Assembly: GCF_007595705.1 (NCBI RefSeq)
Contig: NZ_NISY01000002.1
Span: 372,001 to 436,000, forward strand
DNA from: Streptomyces sp. SAJ15
GTDB taxonomy: Bacteria; Actinomycetota; Actinomycetes; Streptomycetales; Streptomycetaceae
Reading direction: 5' to 3'
DNA: 64,000 nt
Each line of letters begins with the position of its first letter. The stretch's first letter is position 1. This document shows positions 25,389 to 33,917 of the stretch, one piece after another. A program made the translations under genes and the position numbers. The notes below the pieces were generated by a model, which had not been told where the DNA came from, did no database searches, and saw nothing but the letters and a program-made list of their open reading frames with translations.

Positions 25389-26693
25389 ATGACGGGCATC
25401 CCGCCCTCCACCGGACACATACCGTCCTCCACCGGAGGCATACCGTCCTCCACCGGAGACATTCCGTCCTACACCGGACACGCCGGCCCGTACGGCGGTG
25501 GCGACCCCTACGCCGACTACCGCACCCCGGGCCCCGCCGGGTTCCCCTTCAGCCACCTCGTGGACCTCGCCGACCGGCGGCTGGGCGGTGCGGTCATCGC
25601 GGCCAACGACGAGTTCTTCGCCCAGCGCGAGAACCTGCTGGTGCCCGGGCGCCCGGAGTTCGACCCCGAGCGCTTCGGCCACAAGGGCAAGGTCATGGAC
25701 GGCTGGGAGACCCGGCGCCGGCGCGGCGCCGACGCTTCCCGTCCCCACCCCGCCGAGCACGAGCACGACTGGGCCCTGGTCCGGCTCGGCGCGCCCGGCG
25801 TCGTCCGCGGCCTGGTCGTCGACACCGCGCACTTCCGCGGCAACCATCCGAGGGCCGTCAGCGTCGAGGCCACCTCGGTCGCCGGCACGCCCTCGCCCGA
25901 GGAACTGCTCGCCGACGACGTGAAGTGGACGACGCTGGTGCCGCGCACCGCCGTCGGCGGACACGCGGCCAACGGCTTCGCCGTCCACGCCGAACAGCGC
26001 TTCACCCACCTGCGGCTCAACCAGCACCCCGACGGGGGCATCGCCCGGCTGCGGGTGCACGGTGAGGTGGTTCCGGACCCGGCGTGGCTGGCCGCCCTCG
26101 GCACCTTCGACGTGCTGGCGCTCGAGCACGGCGGCCGGGTCGAGGACGCCTCCGACCGCTTCTACTCGCCCCCCGGCCACACCATCCAGCCCGGGCGCTC
26201 GGCCAAGATGGACGACGGCTGGGAGACCCGGCGCCGGCGCGACCACGGCCACGACTGGATCCGCTACCGGCTGGCCGCGCGGTCCGAGATCCGCGCCGTG
26301 GAGATCGACACCGCCTACCTCAAGGGCAACGCGGCGGGCTGGGCCGCGCTGTGGGTGCGCGACGAGCCCGAGGGCGCGGCGGGGGCCGATGAGGCGGTCG
26401 GGACGCAGGCCGCGCCGGGGGATGAGGCGGTCGGGACGCAGGCCGCGGGGGATGAGACGAGCGGGACGCAGCCCGTCGCGGGGGAGTGGCGGGAGATGCT
26501 GCCGCGCACCCGACTCCAGCCGGACACCAACCACCGCTTCGTGCTCGACACGCCCGTCACCGGCACCCGGGTCCGGATCGACATCTTCCCGGACGGCGGC
26601 ATCTCCCGGCTGCGGCTGCACGGTTCGCTGACCGCCGAGGGCGCCGCGCGGCTCGCCGCACGCCACCGCGAGCTGGGCGAGCCGTCGGCCTAG
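25389..26693 (+). CDS. alc: Allantoicase with repeat insertions
   Basis: A 434-residue allantoicase, hydrolysing allantoate to ureidoglycolate and urea. Two homologous domains are clear. Each has a D-G-W-E-T-R-R-R motif (MDGWETRRRRG near residue 101, DDGWETRRRRDHGHDW near 277). Each also has an HPDGGIARLRVHGE / FPDGGISRLRLHGS end. Two low-complexity additions are unusual. The first 30 residues are four copies of a 7-residue unit (PSSTGxI). In domain 2 an acidic DEAVGTQAA-type triplet repeat (26388-26480) interrupts a loop. Core motifs are intact, so activity is likely. Confidence 0.95.
   Translation: MTGIPPSTGHIPSSTGGIPSSTGDIPSYTGHAGPYGGGDPYADYRTPGPAGFPFSHLVDLADRRLGGAVIAANDEFFAQRENLLVPGRPEFDPERFGHKGKVMDGWETRRRRGADASRPHPAEHEHDWALVRLGAPGVVRGLVVDTAHFRGNHPRAVSVEATSVAGTPSPEELLADDVKWTTLVPRTAVGGHAANGFAVHAEQRFTHLRLNQHPDGGIARLRVHGEVVPDPAWLAALGTFDVLALEHGGRVEDASDRFYSPPGHTIQPGRSAKMDDGWETRRRRDHGHDWIRYRLAARSEIRAVEIDTAYLKGNAAGWAALWVRDEPEGAAGADEAVGTQAAPGDEAVGTQAAGDETSGTQPVAGEWREMLPRTRLQPDTNHRFVLDTPVTGTRVRIDIFPDGGISRLRLHGSLTAEGAARLAARHRELGEPSA
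25395..25478 (+). repeat. Four 21-bp tandem repeats at the allantoicase N terminus
   Basis: Units begin at 25395, 25416, 25437 and 25458 and follow the pattern CATACCGTCCTCCACCGGA with two or three changes. Each unit encodes seven residues, so gain or loss keeps frame. Confidence 0.9.
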
Positions 26694-26811
26694 CCGGCCG
26701 CGCCGTCTCGCGAGCAGAGCCGGCGTGACCCCGCGTCAGGAGATCGCCGGGGGCCGGAGCGGGGCGCGGTGACGCTCCCGCGCGGTGTTCATCCCGCCTC
26801 GCCCCGACGGG

Positions 26812-27006
26812 TCACTTCGCGCCTCCCAGGTAGAAGAGTCCGAACAGGAAGGCGGCGATGATGTGGACTCCGACGAAGTAGACGAAGATGCGGACGGCGA
26901 AGGACATCGGTGCCCGGTCCTCCTCGGTGCCGGCCTTCCCGGTGCCGTCCGCGGCGCTTCCGCTCGCGGCGCTTCCGTTCGCACCGTCGTTCACGGCTTC
27001 GTTCAT
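26812..27006 (-). CDS. Small single-helix membrane protein (DUF6126-like)
   Basis: A 64-residue protein. A Gly/Ser/Ala/acid-rich N terminus (about 35 residues) leads into one membrane helix (FAVRIFVYFVGVHIIAAFLF) and the short tail YLGGAK. It matches the pattern of DUF6126 proteins, which commonly accompany XRE/cupin regulators in Streptomyces. The start overlaps the regulator's stop by ATGA, so the two are co-translated. Function unknown; a role linked to what the regulator senses is inferred from conserved pairing. Confidence 0.8.
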   Translation of the reverse strand: MNEAVNDGANGSAASGSAADGTGKAGTEEDRAPMSFAVRIFVYFVGVHIIAAFLFGLFYLGGAK

Positions 27007-27647
27007 GACGTACCCCTGCTTCCTCTCGGGCCGGGCGTGACGGCGTCGCCCAGGCACAGCCCGGAGACGCCGCTCTGCAGCAGCGTGTGGACGAACAACA
27101 GCTCCGCGCCGCCGCGCGAGGCGGCTGCGATGCGGTGCGGGGTGAGCGAGTCGAAGTGGGCCGCGTCGCCGACCTCGAGCACGTGCGTGGCCTCGCCGAG
27201 CGCCAGGCTGAGCCGGCCCTTGAGGACGTACAGCCACTCCTCGCCGGGATGCACCCGCACCAGCTGCTCCTGGGGAACCTGGTGGAGCGGCACGTAGACC
27301 CGCAGTGCCTGCATGGCCCGGCCCGAACCGCCCGCCCGCCAGTAGGTCCAGCCACCGGTCTCCGAGGGCGGCATCCGGTCGCCGCGCAGGATGGGGTCGC
27401 GCTCCGGGGGTACCTCGCCGAGCAGGTCGGATACCGTGGTTCCGTAGGTACGGGCCAAGGCCAGCAGCATCGGCAGCGAGGGTTGGCGGCGGCCCGTCTC
27501 CAGCCGGGACAGATGCGCGGGGGACAGGCCGGCCAGCTGGGCCGCGGCCTCCAGGGTCAGGCCGCTGCGGCGGCGGAGATCGCGCAGGCGGGGGGCGACG
27601 GCGGGTAGCTCGCCGCCGGGTCCCTCGGCCTCGAGGAGCGAGGTCAT
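27003..27647 (-). CDS. XRE-family regulator with C-terminal cupin domain
   Basis: A 214-residue protein. A helix-turn-helix at about 20-75 (LRDLRRRSGLTLEAAAQLAG, LSPAHLSRLETGRRQPSLPM) is followed by a cupin at about 120-195 (VRVHPGEEWLYVLKGRLSLA then EVGDAAHFDSLTPHRI). This is the architecture of the MprA/PuuR-like XRE-cupin regulators that bind small ligands or metals. ATG 27647 was chosen because frames further upstream run into the promoter. A palindrome 31 bp upstream is the likely operator, implying autoregulation. It is divergent from the RNase Sa-type gene, which may be in the same regulon. Confidence 0.9.
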   Translation of the reverse strand: MTSLLEAEGPGGELPAVAPRLRDLRRRSGLTLEAAAQLAGLSPAHLSRLETGRRQPSLPMLLALARTYGTTVSDLLGEVPPERDPILRGDRMPPSETGGWTYWRAGGSGRAMQALRVYVPLHQVPQEQLVRVHPGEEWLYVLKGRLSLALGEATHVLEVGDAAHFDSLTPHRIAAASRGGAELLFVHTLLQSGVSGLCLGDAVTPGPRGSRGTS

Positions 27648-27677
27648 GTCTCCGGTATAGCCAGCCTTCAGCCTGAG

Positions 27678-27708
27678 AGGCAAAAGTTTTGCCTGTGAGG
27701 CAAAAAGG
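27678..27708. promoter_or_regulatory. Perfect 17-bp palindrome plus extra half-site, XRE operator candidate
   Basis: AGGCAAAA-G-TTTTGCCT (27678-27694) is perfectly symmetric. It is followed after three bases by another AGGCAAAA half-site (27699-27706). The block is strikingly AT-rich for this genome and lies between the XRE gene (start 27647) and the ribonuclease gene (start 27819). Confidence 0.75.
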
Positions 27709-27818
27709 TGACGACTCGACGACGTCTCGGTGGACTTCGCGGGGCTCCGGTGAACACCCGGAAAACATGATCGCTTTGGCATTGACATGACATGTGCTAC
27801 GCGCGTCATGCTGCCCGC

Positions 27819-28265
27819 ATGAACACTCCCCCACGGACCTCCCTGATCACCCGCATCGGTGCCACCGGTGCGCTCGCCACCGCCCTGCTCTTCGGCGGCA
27901 CCGCCGTCGCGGTCACCCCCGACGCCCACCAGGCCGGCCCGGGCGTCACCGCCGCGGCCGCGCCGCGGGCAGCCGCCGCGGTCGGCGAGGTCTGCTACTC
28001 CGACCTGCCGTCCCAGGCGCACACCACGCTCGACCTGATCGACGACGGCGGCCCCTTCCCGTACCCGCAGGACGGGACCGTCTTCCAGAACCGCGAGGGC
28101 GTCCTGCCCAAGCAGACCAGCGGCTACTACCACGAGTACACGGTGAAGACCCCTGACTCGCCGACGCGCGGCGCCCGACGCATCGTCACCGGCAAGGGCA
28201 CCGACGAGGACTACTACACCGCCGACCACTACTCCTCGTTCGACCTCGTCGACCACGGCTGCTGA
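27819..28265 (+). CDS. Secreted guanyl-specific ribonuclease (RNase Sa family)
   Basis: A 148-residue precursor. A signal peptide (about residues 1-31, hydrophobic GATGALATALLFGGTAVAV) and a short pro-region precede a mature domain of about 95 residues closely matching Streptomyces RNase Sa. Catalytic residues map to Glu106 (YYHEYTV), Arg117/Arg121 (TRGARR) and His137 (TADHYSSF). The conserved disulfide would join Cys59 and Cys148. GPFPYPQDGTVFQNRE is the guanine-recognition loop. It cuts extracellular RNA after G. No barstar-type inhibitor gene is adjacent. Start ATG 27819 lacks a clear ribosome site; ATG 27792 is a less likely alternative. Confidence 0.95.
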   Translation: MNTPPRTSLITRIGATGALATALLFGGTAVAVTPDAHQAGPGVTAAAAPRAAAAVGEVCYSDLPSQAHTTLDLIDDGGPFPYPQDGTVFQNREGVLPKQTSGYYHEYTVKTPDSPTRGARRIVTGKGTDEDYYTADHYSSFDLVDHGC

Positions 28266-28288
28266 TCCCATCCCCTGGCGACTCGTCA

Positions 28289-28325
28289 GGCGTCGAACGG
28301 GCCGTGCGCCGGCCCGTTCGACGCC
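28289..28325 (+). terminator. 15-bp perfect hairpin after the ribonuclease gene
   Basis: GGCGTCGAACGGGCC and GGCCCGTTCGACGCC pair perfectly around a 7-nt loop, 24 nt after the stop codon. A partial third copy of the right arm follows. The rest of the gap to 28569 holds no convincing gene. Confidence 0.8.
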
Positions 28326-28569
28326 CCGCGCGCCGGCCTGTTCGACGCCCCACGCCTCGGAACCGCGCGACCGCGCGGCGCCCGCCGACCGGAGTCGGGG
28401 GTCGCGTCGACCGCCGCGCGGTGGGGCCCTCGCGCGGTGCGCCGACGGGGAACCGGGCCCGGGGCCGCGGTGGCCCGGCGCTCCGACGGTGGGCGGGCGA
28501 GACGACGGCGGCCGGCGCCGCCGGCCGGCCGCCGTGGACAGCCGCCGCCGCGCGACAGATGATCGGTGT

Positions 28570-29274
28570 ATGGGCACCGTCTCGCTGGTCACCGGGGGCA
28601 ACCGGGGCCTCGGCTTCGAGATCTGTCGGCAGCTGGCCGAGCGCGGGCACACGGTGCTGCTGAGCGCCCGCTCGCTGGACTCCGCGGGCGCCGCCGCCCG
28701 ACGGCTCATGGGCGAGGGCGCGGAGGGCGGCGAGGTGCGCCCGCTGCTCCTGGACGTCACGGACGACGCCGGGGTGGAGGCCGCCGCCGAACGGGTCGCC
28801 GACCGCTACGGCCGGCTCGACGTGCTCGTCAACAACGCCGCCATCACCTACGACACCTGGCAGCGGGCGCTCACCGCTGACCTGGACGTCGTACGGGAGG
28901 CCGCCGAGACCAACCTCTACGGACCCTGGCGCACCGCCCGCGCCTTCGCCGCGCTGCTCCGCGCCAGCGCCCACCCGCGGATGGTCAACGTCTCCAGCGA
29001 GGCCGGCTCGCTCACCGGCATGGCCGGCGGCACCCCCGCCTACGCGGTCACCAAGGCCGCCCTCAACGCGCTCACACGTATGCTCGCCGCCGAGCTGGGC
29101 CCCGACGGCGTCCTGGTCAACGCGGTCTGCCCCGGCTGGGTCGCCACCGACATGGGCGGCGCCGGCGGGCGGCCGGTGGACGCCGGCGCGGCCGGCGTGG
29201 TCTGGGCGGCGACGCTCCCGGACACCGGCCCCACCGGCGGCTTCTTCCGGGACGGACACCCGCTGCCCTGGTGA
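28570..29274 (+). CDS. SDR-family NAD(P)-dependent oxidoreductase
   Basis: A 234-residue classical short-chain dehydrogenase. The cofactor loop is TGGNRGLG at residues 9-16. NNAA is in DVLVNNAAITYD. The catalytic triad is Ser in VNVSSEAG and the Y-x-x-x-K in TPAYAVTKAAL. Cofactor choice is probably NADPH from the Arg after the first strand (SARSLD). The substrate is unknown. ATG 28570 was chosen because the SDR fold starts at VSLVTGG. The gene stands alone. Confidence 0.92.
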   Translation: MGTVSLVTGGNRGLGFEICRQLAERGHTVLLSARSLDSAGAAARRLMGEGAEGGEVRPLLLDVTDDAGVEAAAERVADRYGRLDVLVNNAAITYDTWQRALTADLDVVREAAETNLYGPWRTARAFAALLRASAHPRMVNVSSEAGSLTGMAGGTPAYAVTKAALNALTRMLAAELGPDGVLVNAVCPGWVATDMGGAGGRPVDAGAAGVVWAATLPDTGPTGGFFRDGHPLPW

Positions 29275-29422
29275 GCTCCGCCTGGGCCGCCGCGAGTCGC
29301 ACCCGCCCGCCGGCCCGATGCCCCCCGCCAGCCCGATGCGCCCCCGCCGGACGGACCCCTCGCGTCGACGCCCGGCCACTCTCCCCGTGCGACCCCATCC
29401 GCGGCGACCTATCTGTGGTGGC

Positions 29423-29434
29423 TTGTCCTGACAA
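29423..29434. promoter_or_regulatory. Short dyad upstream of the GntR gene
   Basis: TTGTC-CT-GACAA is a perfect 12-bp dyad 50 bp before GTG 29484. GntR/HutC proteins bind T-x-G-T-x-A-C-x-A type dyads, so this is a plausible autoregulatory site. A possible -10 (TACGCT, 29472-29477) lies 7 nt before the GTG, which would make the mRNA leaderless. Confidence 0.45.
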
Positions 29435-29483
29435 CCTGACTTCACGACTTTCCGTCATGTGTCCATGCCGATACGCTCACCTC

Positions 29484-30260
29484 GTGGCAGCAACGCAGGA
29501 AGCAGATTCCCCGGGGGCTTCGGAGCCGCTCCAGTTCAGCGTCGACCGCAGCAGCCCGGTCCCGCTCTACTTCCAGCTGTCCCAGCAGCTCGAAGCGGCG
29601 ATCGAGCAGGGACGGCTGGCACCCGGCAGCCTGCTCGGCAACGAGATCGAGCTCGCCGGACGGCTCGGCCTGTCCCGCCCCACGGTCCGCCAGGCCATCC
29701 AGTCGCTGGTCGACAAGGGACTGCTGGTGCGCCGCCGCGGCGTGGGCACCCAGGTCGTGCACAGCCAGGTCAAGCGCCCGCTGGAGCTCAGCAGCCTCTA
29801 CGACGACCTCGAGGCCGCCGGCCAGCGCCCCGCCACCCGGGTGCTGCGGAACACCACCGAGCCCGCGACCGCCGAGGTCGCCGCCGCGCTCGGCGTGCCC
29901 GAGGGCACCGATGTCGTCCTCATCGAGCGGCTGCGGCTCGCCCACGGCGAACCCATGGCCCATCTGCGCAACCACCTGCCCGCCGGGCTGCTCAAGCTGG
30001 ACAGCGCGGAGCTGGAGAAGACCGGTCTGTACCGACTCATGCGCGGCGCCGGGATCACCCTGCACAGCGCCCGACAGGCGGTCGGGGCGCGCGCCGCCAC
30101 CGCCGAGGAGGGCGAGCGGCTCGGGGAGCCCGAGGGCGCCCCGCTGCTGACCATGGAGCGCACCACCTACGACGACACCGGGCGTGCGGTCGAGTTCGGC
30201 TCGCACACCTACCGCGCCTCGCGCTACGCCTTCGAGTTCCAACTGCTGGTGCGCCCCTGA
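29484..30260 (+). CDS. GntR/HutC-family transcriptional regulator
   Basis: A 258-residue regulator. The winged helix at about 15-80 reads PVPLYFQLSQQLEAAIEQGR, LSRPTVRQAIQSLVDKGLLV. It is followed by a UTRA effector domain (residues about 100-250, ending RASRYAFEFQLLVRP). UTRA domains in sugar systems bind phosphorylated or free sugars. It precedes a sugar ABC operon and a ROK kinase, so it is probably their repressor. GTG 29484 was chosen for its promoter position; ATG 29457 in the same frame is an alternative. Confidence 0.92.
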   Translation: MAATQEADSPGASEPLQFSVDRSSPVPLYFQLSQQLEAAIEQGRLAPGSLLGNEIELAGRLGLSRPTVRQAIQSLVDKGLLVRRRGVGTQVVHSQVKRPLELSSLYDDLEAAGQRPATRVLRNTTEPATAEVAAALGVPEGTDVVLIERLRLAHGEPMAHLRNHLPAGLLKLDSAELEKTGLYRLMRGAGITLHSARQAVGARAATAEEGERLGEPEGAPLLTMERTTYDDTGRAVEFGSHTYRASRYAFEFQLLVRP

Positions 30261-30294
30261 CCCGCCCGTGACCCGCTCCCGACCCACTCCAGCC

Positions 30295-30323
30295 TTGACG
30301 TGACCCGTACGCGCCCGTAGAAG
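30295..30323 (+). promoter_or_regulatory. Promoter of the sugar ABC operon
   Basis: TTGACG (30295-30300) and TAGAAG (30318-30323) are separated by exactly 17 bp, a convincing vegetative-type promoter. The leader to GTG 30471 would be about 140 nt. Confidence 0.6.
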
Positions 30324-30470
30324 TGCTCCAGCCGCCATGGGCCCGGCCCCGGGAAGGAAGGCGGCCGGACCTGACCGGCATCGCTGGACGGGGTTCAGGG
30401 ATACTTGGGCGGTTGTGCGCCGGGCCTCGGCGCCGGCCGCACCGTGGTGGAGAGCAAGAAGGGCAACTTC

Positions 30471-31481
30471 GTGGCAAGGGTTCGGAGAAATGTACGGGCG
30501 ATGACCGCCGTGCTGGCAGCGGTGCTCGGCGTGACCCTGGCGGGGTGCAGCAGCACGGGCGGCAAGCGCGCTGAGGAGCGGGCGGCCCGCGCCGCCGAGG
30601 GCCGCGCGGCGGTGGACACTCCGCGGTGGACCTTCGCCATGGTCACCCACTCGGGAGACGGCGACACCTTCTGGGACATCGTCCAGAACGGTGCCAAGCA
30701 GGCCGCCGTCAAGGACAACATCAAGTTCCTCTACGCCCACAACGAAGAGGGCAAGGAGCAGGCGCAGCTGGTCCAGTCGTACATCGACCAGGACGTCGAC
30801 GGGCTGATCGTCACCCTGGCCAAGCCGGACGCCATGAAGGACGTGCTGAAGAAGGCGGTCGACGCCGGCATACCGGTGATCACGGTCAATTCCGGCTCCG
30901 AGGAGTCCAAGAGCTTCGGCGCGCTGGCCCACATCGGCCAGGACGAGACCATCGCCGGCGAGGCGGTCGGCGAGGAGCTCAACAAGCGGGGCAAGAAGAA
31001 GGCCCTGTGCGTGCTGCACGAGCAGGGCAACGTCGGCCACGAGCAGCGCTGCGACGGCACCGAGGAGACCTTCGAGGGCAAGCTGGAGAAGCTGTACGTC
31101 GAGGGCACCAACATGCCCGACGTGCAGTCCTCCATCGAGGCCAAGCTCCAGTCCGACAAGGACATCGACGCCGTCGTCACGCTCGGCGCCCCGTTCGCGG
31201 ACACCGCGGCCAAGGCCGCCGAGCAGGCCGGCAGCGACGCCGAGATCGACACCTTCGACCTGAACGCCAAGGTGGCCGCCGCGCTCCAGGACGGCTCCCT
31301 CGGCTTCGCCGTCGACCAGCAGCCGTACCTGCAGGGCTACGAGGCGGTCGACCTGCTGTGGCTGCACCGCTACAACGCCGACGTCCTCGGCGGCGGGAAG
31401 CCGGTGCTCACCGGGCCGCAGATCATCACCAAGGACGACGCCGCCGACCTCGCCGAGTACACCAAGCGGGGGACCCGATGA
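30471..31481 (+). CDS. Sugar ABC transporter substrate-binding lipoprotein
   Basis: A 336-residue periplasmic-binding-protein type 1 (Peripla_BP_4) lipoprotein. A signal peptide with lipobox LAGC is at about residues 23-26. The binding lobes begin at WTFAMVTHSGDGDTFWDIVQ, the usual start of ribose/xylose/inositol binding proteins, and the hinge includes FAVDQQPYLQGYEAV. GTG 30471 with AAGAAGG upstream fits the signal peptide; further upstream GTGs at 30444 and 30447 are possible. It is the first gene of a binding protein-permease-ATPase operon, with ATGA coupling to the permease. Specificity is undetermined. Confidence 0.93.
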   Translation: MARVRRNVRAMTAVLAAVLGVTLAGCSSTGGKRAEERAARAAEGRAAVDTPRWTFAMVTHSGDGDTFWDIVQNGAKQAAVKDNIKFLYAHNEEGKEQAQLVQSYIDQDVDGLIVTLAKPDAMKDVLKKAVDAGIPVITVNSGSEESKSFGALAHIGQDETIAGEAVGEELNKRGKKKALCVLHEQGNVGHEQRCDGTEETFEGKLEKLYVEGTNMPDVQSSIEAKLQSDKDIDAVVTLGAPFADTAAKAAEQAGSDAEIDTFDLNAKVAAALQDGSLGFAVDQQPYLQGYEAVDLLWLHRYNADVLGGGKPVLTGPQIITKDDAADLAEYTKRGTR

Positions 31482-32572
31482 CCGCCGACGCGCCAGCCGT
31501 GGAGCCGGGCAGACCGGGAGGTCCCGGGTCCGGGTCCGGTTCCGGCTCCGGCGCCGGCGACGAGCGGCTGCTGCACCGCTCGCTGGCGCGCCGTCTGATG
31601 ACCCGCCCCGAGCTGGGCGCGGTCGTCGGCGCCATCGCCGTCTTCGTCTTCTTCTCGATCGTCGCCGACACCTTCCTGCAGTGGTCGAGCTTCAGCACGG
31701 TGCTGTACGCGTCGTCCACGATCGGCATCATGGCGGTGCCGGTGGCGCTGCTGATGATCGGCGGCGAGTTCGACCTGTCCACGGGCGTCATGGTGACCTC
31801 GTCGGCGCTGGTCTCGTCGATGTTCTCGTACCAGATGACGGCGAACGTCTGGGTCGGCGTCGGGGTGTCGCTGCTGGCCACGCTGGCCATCGGCTTCTTC
31901 AACGGCTTCCTGCTCACCCGCACCAAGCTGCCCAGCTTCATCATCACGCTGGGCACCTTCCTGATGCTCACCGGCATGAACCTGGGCTTCACCAAGCTGA
32001 TCAGCGGCACGGTCTCCACCAAGACCATCGCCGACATGGAGGGCTTCGAGTCGGCCCGCCAGGTCTTCGCCTCGCACCTGACCATCGGCGACGTGGATCT
32101 GAACGTCACCATCCTGTGGTGGTTCGGCCTGGTGGCGCTGGCCACCTGGATCCTGCTGCGCACCCACGTCGGCAACTGGATCTTCGCGGTGGGCGGCGGC
32201 GAGGACGCCGCCCGCGCGGTCGGCGTTCCGGTGCGTCGCACCAAGATCGGCCTCTATATGGCGGTCGCCTTCTGCGCCTGGATCTCCGGTCAGCACCTGC
32301 TGATGTCGTACGACGTGGTGCAGTCCGGCGAGGGCGTGGGCAACGAGTTCCTCTACATCATCGCGGCCGTCATCGGCGGCTGTCTGATGACCGGCGGCTA
32401 CGGTTCCGCCATCGGCGCCGCCGTGGGCGCCTTCATCTTCGGCATGACCAACAAGGGCATCGTCTACGCGCAGTGGAACGCCGACTGGTTCAAGTTCTTC
32501 CTGGGCGCGATGCTGCTGCTCGCCACCCTGCTGAACGCGTGGGTCCGTAAGCGGGCGGAGGCGAGCAAGTGA
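31478..32572 (+). CDS. Sugar ABC transporter permease (RbsC/XylH type)
   Basis: A 364-residue permease with about ten membrane helices, of the BPD_transp_2 family. It has the characteristic [18 protein letters not shown] near the N-terminal third and [20 protein letters not shown] late in the chain. These are equivalents of the G-G-I-D-L-S and A-A-V-I-G-G motifs. An N-terminal cytoplasmic tail of 30 residues is Gly/Ser repeat rich (GSGSGSGSG). It is coupled by ATGA to the binding protein and by GTGA to the ATPase. It presumably works as a homodimer. Confidence 0.95.
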   Translation: MTADAPAVEPGRPGGPGSGSGSGSGAGDERLLHRSLARRLMTRPELGAVVGAIAVFVFFSIVADTFLQWSSFSTVLYASSTIGIMAVPVALLMIGGEFDLSTGVMVTSSALVSSMFSYQMTANVWVGVGVSLLATLAIGFFNGFLLTRTKLPSFIITLGTFLMLTGMNLGFTKLISGTVSTKTIADMEGFESARQVFASHLTIGDVDLNVTILWWFGLVALATWILLRTHVGNWIFAVGGGEDAARAVGVPVRRTKIGLYMAVAFCAWISGQHLLMSYDVVQSGEGVGNEFLYIIAAVIGGCLMTGGYGSAIGAAVGAFIFGMTNKGIVYAQWNADWFKFFLGAMLLLATLLNAWVRKRAEASK

Positions 32573-33426
32573 GCGAGAAGACGAGTGCGGCGCCGGCCGC
32601 GTCGGCGGAGTCCGCGACGCCGCCGCTGGTCCGGCTGACCGACGTCAGCAAGTTCTACGGCAACATCAAGGCGCTGGAGGGTGTCTCCCTCGAAGTGCAC
32701 GCGGGCGAGATCACCTGTGTGCTCGGCGACAACGGCGCCGGCAAGTCCACGCTGATCAAGATCATCGCTGGGCTGCACGGGCACGACGCCGGCACCTTCG
32801 CCATCGAGGGCGAGGAGGCCAGGCTCGGTTCGCCGCGCGAGGCCCTCGACCGCGGCATCGCCACCGTCTACCAGGACCTCGCCGTCGTCCCGCTGATGCC
32901 GGTCTGGCGGAACTTCTTCCTCGGCTCCGAGCCGACGAAGGGCCGCGGCCCCTTCAAGCGCCTGGACGTGGCGACCATGCGCGAGACCACCCGCGGCGAG
33001 CTGCTGCGCATGGGCATCGACCTGCGCGACGTCGACCAGCCGATCGGCACCCTGTCCGGCGGCGAGCGGCAGTGTGTGGCCATCGCCCGCGCCGTCTACT
33101 TCGGCGCCAAGGTCCTCGTCCTGGACGAGCCCACGGCGGCGCTCGGCGTCAAGCAGTCCGGTGTGGTGCTGAAGTACGTGGCGGCCGCGCGGGACGCCGG
33201 CCTCGGCGTGGTGCTGATCACCCACAACCCGCACCATGCCTACCTCGTCGGCGACCGCTTCGTGCTGTTGAAGCGCGGTGCCATGGCCGGCAGCCACGCC
33301 AAGGCGGAGATCGCCCTGGAGGAGCTGACCCGGCAGATGGCCGGCGGCAGCGAGCTGGAGCAGCTCAGCCACGAGCTCTCCCGCGCTCCGGTCGCCGACT
33401 ACCCGGGCAAGCACCCGCAGGACTGA
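32569..33426 (+). CDS. Sugar ABC transporter ATP-binding protein (single domain)
   Basis: A 285-residue ATPase with Walker [10 protein letters not shown], signature LSGGERQ, Walker B VLVLDEPT and H-loop LITHN. Carbohydrate type-2 importers of the RbsA/XylG class usually have two fused ATPase domains (about 500 residues). This one has a single domain and so must dimerise. The GTG start overlaps the permease stop. A C-terminal extension of about 40 residues ([16 protein letters not shown]) is the usual regulatory tail. A strong terminator 30 nt downstream ends the transport operon. Confidence 0.95.
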   Translation: MSEKTSAAPAASAESATPPLVRLTDVSKFYGNIKALEGVSLEVHAGEITCVLGDNGAGKSTLIKIIAGLHGHDAGTFAIEGEEARLGSPREALDRGIATVYQDLAVVPLMPVWRNFFLGSEPTKGRGPFKRLDVATMRETTRGELLRMGIDLRDVDQPIGTLSGGERQCVAIARAVYFGAKVLVLDEPTAALGVKQSGVVLKYVAAARDAGLGVVLITHNPHHAYLVGDRFVLLKRGAMAGSHAKAEIALEELTRQMAGGSELEQLSHELSRAPVADYPGKHPQD

Positions 33427-33455
33427 CCGCCCGCCCGCGGGGCGTGAGCGAATGT

Positions 33456-33501
33456 CGCGGCAGGAAGGCCCCCGCCCGAGGGCGGGGGCCTTCCTGCCGC
33501 G
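33456..33501 (+). terminator. 22-bp perfect hairpin terminator
   Basis: The stem from 33456 to 33477 pairs with 33480 to 33501 over 22 bp, including the arms GGCAGGAAGGCCCCCG and CGGGGGCCTTCCTGCC, with only two bases between. TTCTCG follows. It lies 30 nt after the ATPase stop and separates it from the ROK kinase. Confidence 0.92.
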
Positions 33502-33554
33502 TTCTCGTGGTGTCCGCCTCGCGTACGCGCCGCGGCCCGTCGTCCCGGGACCGC

Positions 33555-33586
33555 GACCGACTGACCGACTGACCGACTGACCGACT
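33555..33586. repeat. Octamer tandem repeat in the ATPase-ROK gap
   Basis: Four perfect copies of GACCGACT run head to tail, followed by degenerate GGCCGACC copies to about 33620. The gap 33427-33917 otherwise holds only the terminator and, presumably, the kinase promoter. No gene is supported there. Confidence 0.85.
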
Positions 33587-33917
33587 GAGTGGCCGACCGG
33601 CCGACTGGCCGACCGGCCTCGGCGGGGCATATGCCGAGGCCCGGCGGGGCGCGGGCCCTCGGGGCCGTTATGCGTCGGACACCGCCGGTGAGGCACAATC
33701 GGCGACGGCGGGTCACCCTCGTACCCCCGTACCGACCGTATTCACGAGGCCCCGGCCTCCCGAGACCTCCGCAGGGACGACGACTCTTGCGAGCACGCAC
33801 CCGCAGCGAACGCAACCCCCGCGCGCACCGCGCCGCGGGCGAGGCCCGTACGACGGCCGGCCCCGGCGGCGGCGCCCCGTACGGCGCGCCCGGCACCGAC
33901 GGCGGAAGGGCGGAGCG

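Noticed and set aside
24048..26666. An 872-codon minus-strand frame opposite allB and allantoicase
   Set aside because: Both plus-strand genes have full catalytic motifs; the antisense frame has no family resemblance and is a codon-bias shadow.
32569..33426. ATPase thought truncated because it has one domain
   Set aside because: It has all ATPase motifs, a normal C-terminal tail and a strong terminator right after it; single-domain versions exist.
33555..33620. Octamer repeats as a CRISPR-like or origin iteron array
   Set aside because: Units are 8 bp with no spacers and no replication or cas genes nearby; a simple tandem repeat explains them.
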